The notes below the pieces were generated by a model, which was not told the DNA's origin, did not search any database, and worked only from the letters and a program-made list of their open reading frames with translations. From positions 1 to 21,347 of the forward strand of contig CAZJGG010000053.1 in assembly GCA_964545475.1 (NCBI GenBank): DNA of 21,347 nucleotides, in the 5' to 3' direction. Made by a program: the position numbers and the translations under genes. The number at the start of each line of letters is the position of its first letter. Position 1 is the first letter of the stretch. Shown piece by piece: positions 15,838 to 21,347 of this stretch. The stretch comes from CAZJGG01 sp964545475. GTDB taxonomy: Bacteria; Bacillota; Clostridia; Lachnospirales; JAISER01.

Positions 15838-15996
15838 CGTGAGTTCGACGAAGTCGAAAAGACGCTTTAGCGGCTTAATTGCGAAGCAATTCTCATGTTA
15901 TGAGCGACAATTTACGGCGGTTTTTGCCGCAAATTGTGCGAATATAATCAAAGTTCGATGAAAATTATGTTTTTTATAATTTTCGTCGAACTCACA
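15838..15996. mobile_element. about 157-bp inverted-repeat element (MITE/REP-like) inside operon
   Basis: Perfect 14-bp inverted repeats GTGAGTTCGACGAA (15839-15852) and TTCGTCGAACTCAC (15982-15995) bound the element. TTAA flanks both sides (15834-15837 and 15997-16000), a possible target duplication. Nearly all of the interior is hairpins: TTCGAC-GAA-GTCGAA at the left, AATTGC-GAA-GCAATT, ACAATTT...AAATTGT with an inner CGGC/GCCG, and a 16-bp stem at 15953-15992 with one wobble. There is no reading frame of note. It lies 9 bases after the DUF3798 stop. Confidence 0.65.
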
Positions 15997-16018
15997 TTAA
16001 ATTAATAATTGCATGATT

Positions 16019-16078
16019 TAGGGATATTTCGGTTAGGGCAAGTTTTTTCAAATATGCTCTAGTTCTGAAATATCCCTA
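16019..16078 (+). promoter_or_regulatory. long stem-loop upstream of ABC ATPase start
   Basis: A perfect 12-bp stem (TAGGGATATTTC at 16019-16030 with GAAATATCCCTA at 16067-16078) encloses a second 6-bp stem (AGGGCA with TGCTCT) and a T-rich loop. No T-tract follows, so it is not a standard terminator. It sits 13 bases before the AGGGGGG ribosome site of the ATPase gene. Confidence 0.6.
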
Positions 16079-16106
16079 TAATAATATTATAGAGGGGGGC
16101 ATTGTA

Positions 16107-17705
16107 TTGAGTCTTCTAAGCTTTAAAAATGTATCAAAGCAATACTATGGAAATACGGTATTAAATAACATTAATTTAGAAATAAATGAAGGCGAAATTC
16201 ACGCATTGATTGGCGAAAACGGCGCAGGCAAATCAACGCTTATGAATATATTGTTTGGTATGCCTGTTATACATTCTACAGGCGGCTTTGAGGGAGAAGT
16301 TTTAATAGACGGCAAAAAAACTGTAATAAAGTCTCCCTTTGAGGCAATGCATAACGGCATAGGTATGGTGCATCAAGAATTTATGCTTATTCCGGGCTTT
16401 ACTATAACAGAAAATATAAAAGTAAACAGAGAAATAACAACGCCTAACATAGTCAGCACGGTTATGGGTAAAAGGCTTGAAACAATAAATATGAAAAAAA
16501 TGAACGAAGACGCCAGAAAAGCCCTTAATACTCTTGATATGACCATAGATGAATTTACTTTGATTGCAGGGTTGTCGGTAGGGCATATGCAGTTTATTGA
16601 AATTGCAAGAGAAATAGACAAGAAAGGCATAAAAATTCTTGTGTTTGATGAACCTACCGCCGTTCTGACGGAATCTGAGGCTCAAAACTTATTAGCAGCT
16701 ATAAAAAGGCTGGCAGGGCTTGGCATTGGCATTGTTTTTATAAGCCACCGTCTTGATGAAATTATTGATGTGGCTCACAAGGTAACAGTTATAAGAGACG
16801 GGGAGCTTGTGGTTACAAAAGATATTAAGGATACAAATACTGTTGAAATTGCCCAGCTTATGGTAGGGCGCAAAGTTAACATAAACAGAGTTGTTTCCCA
16901 AAACCGGAAAATATCTGATGAGATTTTTTTAGATATTAAAAATTTAGAAGTTGCCATGCCCGGGGAAGCCGTGAAAGGCGTGGATTTGCAGGTTAAAAAA
17001 GGGGAAATTGTTGGAATAGGCGGCCTTGCCGGGCAAGGAAAGCTTGGCATTGCAAACGGCATAATGGGTACATATCCGGCAAGGGGCGAGGTTTACTTTA
17101 ACGGTAATAAGTTGACGCTTAACAGCCCACAGTCTGCCATTAAAGCTAGGCTTGCTTTTGTTAGCGAGGACAGAAGGGGCGTTGGGCTTTTGCTTGACGA
17201 ATCCATTGAACTTAACATTTGTTTTACCGCAATGCAGGTAAACGGTGATTTTTTACATAAATTAGGTCCGTTTTCTTTAAAAAATGATGCTGAAATACGA
17301 AAAAATGCTGAAAAAATGATAAAAGAGCTTGATATTCGGTGTACTTCTTCAAGCCAGCATACAGGGAGTTTAAGCGGCGGCAACCAGCAAAAAGTTTGCT
17401 TGGCAAAGGCTTTAACACAAAATCCTATCCTTTTGTTTGTGTCAGAACCTACAAGGGGCATTGATGTTGGTGCAAAAAAGCTTATATTAGACTTATTGTT
17501 AAAATTAAATGAGGATCACGGAATGACAATTGTTATGACATCTTCTGAACTTGCAGAGCTTAGAAGTATATGCGACAGAATTGTTATAATTTGTGAAGGT
17601 AAAGTTGAGGGGGTATTGCCGCCGGACGCTTCCGACGCAGACTACGGGCTTATGATGTCCGGAAGCACAAGGAAAGCTATAGAGAGGGGAAATGCAAATG
17701 AGTGA
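16107..17705 (+). CDS. ABC transporter ATPase, tandem NBD, sugar/nucleoside type
   Basis: A 532-residue cytoplasmic ATPase with two nucleotide-binding domains in one chain, as in RbsA/MglA and the BmpA-type nucleoside importers. NBD1 has Walker A GENGAGKST (36-44), the family-typical LSVGHMQ signature and Walker B VFDEPTA. NBD2 has a degenerate Walker A GLAGQGKLG with Leu313 for Ser/Thr, a canonical LSGGNQQK signature, and SEPTRGID with Ser446 in place of the Walker B Asp. TTG 16107 is the likely start, 7 bases after AGGGGGG. The 3' end overlaps the first permease gene. It powers import through the two permeases downstream. Confidence 0.93.
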   Translation: MSLLSFKNVSKQYYGNTVLNNINLEINEGEIHALIGENGAGKSTLMNILFGMPVIHSTGGFEGEVLIDGKKTVIKSPFEAMHNGIGMVHQEFMLIPGFTITENIKVNREITTPNIVSTVMGKRLETINMKKMNEDARKALNTLDMTIDEFTLIAGLSVGHMQFIEIAREIDKKGIKILVFDEPTAVLTESEAQNLLAAIKRLAGLGIGIVFISHRLDEIIDVAHKVTVIRDGELVVTKDIKDTNTVEIAQLMVGRKVNINRVVSQNRKISDEIFLDIKNLEVAMPGEAVKGVDLQVKKGEIVGIGGLAGQGKLGIANGIMGTYPARGEVYFNGNKLTLNSPQSAIKARLAFVSEDRRGVGLLLDESIELNICFTAMQVNGDFLHKLGPFSLKNDAEIRKNAEKMIKELDIRCTSSSQHTGSLSGGNQQKVCLAKALTQNPILLFVSEPTRGIDVGAKKLILDLLLKLNEDHGMTIVMTSSELAELRSICDRIVIICEGKVEGVLPPDASDADYGLMMSGSTRKAIERGNANE

Positions 17706-18753
17706 ATCCATTGGAAAGGTTAAATCTATTGTTGACAAAATCGGTTTACCTACGATTATTATAGCATTGTTTTGGGTTTTTGTTCTTTGTGTTGGGAAGT
17801 CGGTAGGCATTCCTCTTCAAACTCAGCTTAGCGATACTATTAGGCGTGCCGGAATGAACGGCATTTTGGTGCTTGCAATGGTTCCAGCCATACAATCAGG
17901 TACAGGACCTAATTTTGCTCTTCCTGTTGGAATTATTGCAGGGTTATTTTCTGCGGTTTTGGCAATTGAAGCCGGGGCTATAGGGGTATTGTGGCTAATA
18001 ACCGCTGTTGCAATTGCAATACCAATGGCTTCCCTTTTTGGCCTTGGTTACGGCAAACTTATGAACGCTGTTAAAGGCTCTGAAATGACTATTGCAACTT
18101 ATACGGGTTTTTCTATTTGCGCAGGGTTTTGCCTTGTGTGGCTAATGGTTCCCTTTAAAAACCCAAAAATGGGCTGGTTTATAGGCGAGGGGTTAAGAGA
18201 AACAATTCAGCTGGATTCAGTTAAAGCAGAGCAAATTTTAAATAATTTCCTTTCATTTAAAATTGGTTCAATTTTTATACCAACCGGGCTTTTATTAACA
18301 TTTTTCTTTTTCGCCTTTATGGTTTGGCTGTTTTTTAAAAGCAAAATCGGTATAGCTATTTCTGCAGCAGGAGCAAGCCCAAAATTTGCCGTTGCGGCAG
18401 GGCTTAACATTAACAGAAACAGAGTTATTGCAAATATTTTGTCTACAGTTTTGGCTGCAATTGGAATAATTGTTTATTCCCAAAGTTATGGCTTTACTCA
18501 GCTTTATCTTGGACCTTTAATGATGGCTTTTACGGCTGTGGCAGCAGTATTAATAGGTGGGGCTACCGCTAAAAAGGCTAAAGTATCCCACGTTATTATT
18601 GGAGTGTTTTTATATCAAGGGCTGCTTACAACGGCTTTGCCGGTTGCAAATCAAATTTTCGCCGGAACAGATCTTTCAGAAACAATGCGCATGGTAATAC
18701 AGAACGGCGTAATTTTATACGCCTTAACCCAGGTTAAGGGAGGCGGCCGGTAA
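17698..18753 (+). CDS. ABC transporter permease (BPD_transp_2 type), first subunit
   Basis: An integral membrane protein of 351 residues with about eight to ten hydrophobic segments. The cytoplasmic coupling region SAAGASPKFAVAAGLNINRNRV is followed by STVLAAIGIIVYSQ, the pattern seen in ribose/nucleoside-type permeases. It pairs with the second permease to form the channel. ATG 17698 is preferred (GAGGGGA about 8 bases upstream); ATG 17692 is equally in frame. Either way it overlaps the ATPase gene (8 or 14 bases), implying coupled translation. Confidence 0.9.
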   Translation: MSESIGKVKSIVDKIGLPTIIIALFWVFVLCVGKSVGIPLQTQLSDTIRRAGMNGILVLAMVPAIQSGTGPNFALPVGIIAGLFSAVLAIEAGAIGVLWLITAVAIAIPMASLFGLGYGKLMNAVKGSEMTIATYTGFSICAGFCLVWLMVPFKNPKMGWFIGEGLRETIQLDSVKAEQILNNFLSFKIGSIFIPTGLLLTFFFFAFMVWLFFKSKIGIAISAAGASPKFAVAAGLNINRNRVIANILSTVLAAIGIIVYSQSYGFTQLYLGPLMMAFTAVAAVLIGGATAKKAKVSHVIIGVFLYQGLLTTALPVANQIFAGTDLSETMRMVIQNGVILYALTQVKGGGR

Positions 18754-20042
18754 TGAGCGAAGGATTTTTAGATATTAAGAAGGTTAAGGAATGGGTTTAC
18801 GAAAACATAGTTACTATTATTTTCATTTTGTTTACTGTTTTCGGATTTATTGTTACTTCGGGAGTTTCTATAGAGTTTTTTCTGTCGGACTTATCAAGCC
18901 GCTTTTTTAGAAACGCATTTTTAGTGCTTTCATTAATTATTCCTGTAGTTGCAGGGCTTGGGCTTAACTTTGGTATAGTTATCGGTGCAATGAGTGGTCA
19001 AGTGGCCATTGCGATTGCAAGGTTTTTTGGTATAGGCGGGCCGATGGGTTTTTTATTTTGTATGGCCGTTTCCCTTCCTGTTGCTCTTTTGTGCGGATAT
19101 TTAACAGGCAGGCTTTATAATAAAACCAGAGGACAAGAAATGATAGCCGGCTTAATTGTAGGCTATTTTGCTAACGGTATTTACTTGTTTTTGTTTTTGT
19201 TTGTTGTGGGGGTTATTATAAAAGTTCCCCAAGATCATTTTATGATTAAGCCGGACGGAATTGGTGTGCGTATGTCTGTTGACCTTGTGTCATTTAAAGA
19301 AGGGGGGCTTAAATACGCACTGGACGGTATTTGGGAAATTCCGTTTATGAGTGGGATTTTAGTAATTTCAATTGCACTTTTAATTGTTGCGGTAATTAAG
19401 TTTTTATTAAATAAAAGAAAAGTCATTAAAACTAAAAATAATATTTTTGTATTTATATTAAGCGCTATATTGTGTTTAATAGGTGTTGCTGTTAGCGTAA
19501 ACGCAATTGCTACAAATTCCAGCCTTATGACAGTACGAAAAGTGCCGGTAGTTACAGGGTTTTTAATAATTGCCAATTGCATATTTACTTGGCTTATATT
19601 TAAAACAAAACTTGGGCAGGATTTTAGAACCGTTGGGCAAAGCCAGCACATTGCGGAGGTTTCCGGCATAAACGTAGACAGAACAAGAATTATTGCTACA
19701 ATGATGTCTACAGTGCTAGCGGCTTGGGGGCAGCTAATATATTTACAAAATATGGGAACTTTAAATACATATAATGCCCATACGCAAATTGGTTTGTTTT
19801 CCGTTGCGGCGCTTCTTGTAGGCGGCGCTTCCACATCAAAGGCAAACGTTCGCCATGCTATATTTGGAACGATTTTGTTTAATTCAATGTTCATTATGTC
19901 TCCGGATATTGGGTTTGCGCTTTTTGGCAACGCTCTTTTAGGGGAATATTTCAGAACATTTGTGGCCTACGGCGTTATTGGAGTTGCTTTGGGGCTTTAT
20001 GTTTGGAAAAATAACAAAAATTCTACTGTTAACTTTGAATAA
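18753..20042 (+). CDS. ABC transporter permease (BPD_transp_2 type), second subunit
   Basis: An integral membrane protein of 429 residues, longer than its partner because of a loop at about 150-235 between membrane segments. The conserved coupling stretch is VGQSQHIAEVSGINVDRTRI followed by STVLAAWGQLIYLQNMGTLN and LLVGGASTSKANVRHAIFGT. ATG overlaps the previous stop in TAATG, with AAGGGAGG upstream. With the ATPase and the DUF3798 lipoprotein it forms one complete importer. No strong terminator is seen after it; the 97-bp structured repeat follows. Confidence 0.9.
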   Translation: MSEGFLDIKKVKEWVYENIVTIIFILFTVFGFIVTSGVSIEFFLSDLSSRFFRNAFLVLSLIIPVVAGLGLNFGIVIGAMSGQVAIAIARFFGIGGPMGFLFCMAVSLPVALLCGYLTGRLYNKTRGQEMIAGLIVGYFANGIYLFLFLFVVGVIIKVPQDHFMIKPDGIGVRMSVDLVSFKEGGLKYALDGIWEIPFMSGILVISIALLIVAVIKFLLNKRKVIKTKNNIFVFILSAILCLIGVAVSVNAIATNSSLMTVRKVPVVTGFLIIANCIFTWLIFKTKLGQDFRTVGQSQHIAEVSGINVDRTRIIATMMSTVLAAWGQLIYLQNMGTLNTYNAHTQIGLFSVAALLVGGASTSKANVRHAIFGTILFNSMFIMSPDIGFALFGNALLGEYFRTFVAYGVIGVALGLYVWKNNKNSTVNFE

Positions 20043-20050
20043 TATTACTG

Positions 20051-20079
20051 TTGAAAATTTTTCAAAATATTTGTATTAT
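20051..20079 (+). promoter_or_regulatory. candidate sigma-A promoter upstream of structured repeat and mazG-like gene
   Basis: TTGAAA (20051-20056) and TATTAT (20074-20079) with a 17-base spacer. A transcript from here would start near 20086 and carry the 97-bp structured repeat in a leader of about 190 bases before the MazG-like gene. Confidence 0.5.
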
Positions 20080-20095
20080 ATTTATAGTTACAGTG

Positions 20096-20192
20096 GCTAA
20101 TTGCAAAAGCATAAACAGCTATGTTCGCGGAAACAGTGGTGAAACGTTTGTTGTTTCCGCTCCACACCTGTTAATGTTTTGTCAAATTGCTC
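20096..20192. repeat. 97-bp dispersed structured repeat, copy 2
   Basis: Ungapped match to 9514-9610 with five differences. Four of these fall in the inner stem (20127-20137 with 20150-20160) and all keep base pairing, including one compensated T-A to C-G change. The larger inverted-repeat element seen around copy 1 is absent here; similarity stops at the edges of the 97 bases. Confidence 0.8.
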
Positions 20193-20272
20193 TTTTGGGG
20201 CTGGTTTTCAATGCAAAAACAAGACGTGTATTTATTAATATAATTGGTGAATAATTAAATGGGGTTTTGCGG

Positions 20273-20605
20273 ATGGACAATGTTTTTTCGGAAAAAGGAA
20301 AAATTACTGTAAGATATTTACAAAAATACATTAAATCTAAAGACTTTCAACCCGACTTGAAAAAGGATTACTTTTTGAAACTATCTGAAGAAGTTGGGGA
20401 GTTGGCAAGGGCAATTCGTAAGGATATGCGCCAGCTTGAACAAAACCAAATTAAAGAAACAATTGAGGAAGAACTATGGGATGTTATTTACTATGCGTTA
20501 GCAATAGCCAATTGTTATGACATTGATTTAGAAGATGTCATACCATTGAAAGAGAAAATTAATAATGAAAAGCATAATACAGGAATTGAGTTTATTCGGA
20601 ATTAA
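20273..20605 (+). CDS. MazG-like nucleotide pyrophosphohydrolase domain protein
   Basis: An all-helical protein of 110 residues of the MazG/dUTPase superfamily, which hydrolyses nucleoside triphosphates to monophosphates. The metal-binding pattern is present: LSEEVGELARAIRKD (ExxE) and EEELWDVIYYALAIAN (ExxD). Single-domain length is typical of the MazG-like group that cleans up aberrant or excess nucleotides, but the actual substrate cannot be inferred. ATG 20273 is chosen, with a GGGG run at 20261-20264; TTG 20267 is an alternative adding two residues. The acetyltransferase gene follows by 18 bases. Confidence 0.82.
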   Translation: MDNVFSEKGKITVRYLQKYIKSKDFQPDLKKDYFLKLSEEVGELARAIRKDMRQLEQNQIKETIEEELWDVIYYALAIANCYDIDLEDVIPLKEKINNEKHNTGIEFIRN

Positions 20606-20623
20606 TTAGCGAGGTATGAAAAC

Positions 20624-21097
20624 ATGATAATAATAAGGCATATTCAAGATAAAGATGAAATAACAAGAATAACCCTTGACATAATGCTTGCCTTGCCTGA
20701 ATGGTTTTCGCCGCCAGAGGATATTGAAAAGAAATCAAAAATACATAGGGAATGCCCTTTTTTTGCGGCTTACGATGATAACAAGGCTATAGGGCTCATT
20801 GCGCTTAAGATTCATAACAAATATACTGTGGATATATTTAACTTTGGCGTATTGAAGGAATTTCACAGAAAAGGCATAGGAAAAATGCTCCTTGATACTG
20901 CGGAGGTTTATTGTAATAAAAATAAATACATATATCTAACGGTAAAAACTCTTGATGAATCTGCAAATTATGAACCATATAATCAAACAAGAGCGTTTTA
21001 TTATAAGAATGGGTTTATTCCACTTGAAGTGTTTACAACTTATTGGAACAAAGAAAATCCTTGCTTGTTTATGGCTAAATATTTATGCACAAAATGA
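20624..21097 (+). CDS. GNAT-family N-acetyltransferase
   Basis: A 157-residue GCN5-related acetyltransferase that transfers an acetyl group from acetyl-CoA to an unknown amine. Motif A, which grips the CoA pyrophosphate, is RKGIGKMLLDTAEVYC (RxxGxG). The C-terminal NQTRAFYYKNGFIPLEV is the usual GNAT motif B region. GCGAGG lies about 8-10 bases before the ATG. It lies 18 bases after the MazG-like gene, so the two may be co-transcribed. Confidence 0.88.
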   Translation: MIIIRHIQDKDEITRITLDIMLALPEWFSPPEDIEKKSKIHRECPFFAAYDDNKAIGLIALKIHNKYTVDIFNFGVLKEFHRKGIGKMLLDTAEVYCNKNKYIYLTVKTLDESANYEPYNQTRAFYYKNGFIPLEVFTTYWNKENPCLFMAKYLCTK

Positions 21098-21142
21098 GTG
21101 TTTAAAATTATGACATAACACATTAGCTCAAATTATATTTAT

Positions 21143-21172
21143 AAAAAAAGCGGAACGACACAGGGTCGTTCC
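21143..21172 (-). terminator. Rho-independent terminator reading leftward
   Basis: A perfect 8-bp stem GGAACGAC/GTCGTTCC (21152-21172) has a run of seven A on its left (T on the - strand) and no T run on its right. It would stop transcription coming from the right. The element may also be one copy of a dispersed hairpin repeat; only one copy is in the window. Confidence 0.55.
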
Positions 21173-21227
21173 CTACATTAAATAAATTATTGTCATACCG
21201 AGTGATTTTCTCTGCAGGAGGATATAT

Positions 21228-21335
21228 GGGCGTGTTGAATATTGTTTAAAAAATGTCAAAACGATGTAAAAACGCCCCTAAATCCGGTCGTTTTTACATC
21301 TGAAATTTTCCAAATAAGGATTGTTCAACACGCCC
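21228..21335. mobile_element. 108-bp MITE with 12-bp inverted repeats and TATAT target duplication
   Basis: Perfect 12-bp terminal inverted repeats GGGCGTGTTGAA (21228-21239) and TTCAACACGCCC (21324-21335) are flanked on both sides by TATAT (21223-21227 and 21336-21340). Inside, GATGTAAAAACG and CGTTTTTACATC form a perfect 12-bp hairpin. No coding capacity. It is inserted between a GGAGG (about 21217-21221) and an ATG at 21339. Confidence 0.78.
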
Positions 21336-21338
21336 TAT

Positions 21339-21347
21339 ATGACAGAA
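21339..21347 (+). CDS. possible start of next gene, cut by window end
   Basis: ATG ACA GAA (Met-Thr-Glu) at the window edge. Removing the MITE and one TATAT copy places this ATG at a normal distance from GCAGGAGG, which makes it a credible gene start whose ribosome site was displaced. Only three codons are visible, so no product can be named. Confidence 0.35.

Noticed and set aside
16019..16078. Rho-independent terminator before the ATPase gene
   Set aside because: The stem is strong but is followed by TAATAATATTATAG rather than a T-run, and the loop rather than the flank is T-rich.
15830..16106. Riboswitch between lipoprotein and ATPase genes
   Set aside because: The pairing is explained by an inverted-repeat element plus one simple hairpin; no known riboswitch core was recognised.
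19235..19930. 231-codon open frame on the - strand inside the second permease gene
   Set aside because: It lies antisense to a clear membrane protein, has no ribosome site, and its hydrophobic composition is what the reverse of this gene's codon pattern gives.
20051..20254. Open frame of 67 codons after the second permease gene
   Set aside because: It has no ribosome site, starts on a TTG that is the candidate -35 box, and its most protein-like part is the 97-bp structured repeat. The same frame is open in copy 1, but the substitutions follow base pairing.

Overview
The window is A+T-rich DNA from a Gram-positive, probably anaerobic and motile bacterium of the class Clostridia (Bacillota). 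This is inferred from strong GGAGG-type ribosome binding sites, several TTG/GTG starts, a FliW-CsrA pair, a lipoprotein-based ABC transporter, LspA and a radical SAM enzyme. Nearly every gene is on the + strand; only one AraC-family regulator is on the - strand. No rRNA, tRNA, CRISPR array, phage gene or transposase was seen.

Region 1 (1-4390): an Hsp70 whose C-terminal helical lid is replaced by a von Willebrand A (vWA) domain, a TPR protein, a zinc-ribbon membrane protein and a DUF2085 membrane protein. The first two look like an accessory chaperone/scaffold module.

Region 2 (4406-9461): a CNNM/CorC-type membrane protein, a terminator, then a tightly packed run of lspA, an RluD-family pseudouridine synthase, an aspartate-carbamoyltransferase-like protein and a dihydroorotase-like protein. 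The last two keep the folds of PyrB and PyrC but have lost many catalytic and substrate or metal ligands, so they look like a coupled pair of pseudoenzymes.

Region 3 (9462-13596): a 268-bp non-coding element with 24-bp terminal inverted repeats, then fliW, csrA, a radical SAM protein with a CX4CX2C cluster motif, an M19 dipeptidase and a class I aminotransferase. The run ends at a bidirectional terminator.

Region 4 (13592-20042): a divergent AraC-family regulator and an ABC importer operon: a DUF3798 lipoprotein, a tandem-domain sugar/nucleoside-type ATPase and two permeases. Both divergent promoters are readable. A 157-bp inverted-repeat element and a second long hairpin lie between the lipoprotein and ATPase genes. 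The substrate is unknown.

Region 5 (20043-21347): a second copy of a 97-bp structured repeat behind a good promoter, a MazG-like protein, a GNAT acetyltransferase, a terminator facing left, and a 108-bp MITE with 12-bp inverted repeats and a 5-bp target duplication. The MITE sits exactly between the ribosome binding site and the apparent start codon of the next gene. The four non-coding elements and repeats are the least explained part of the window.
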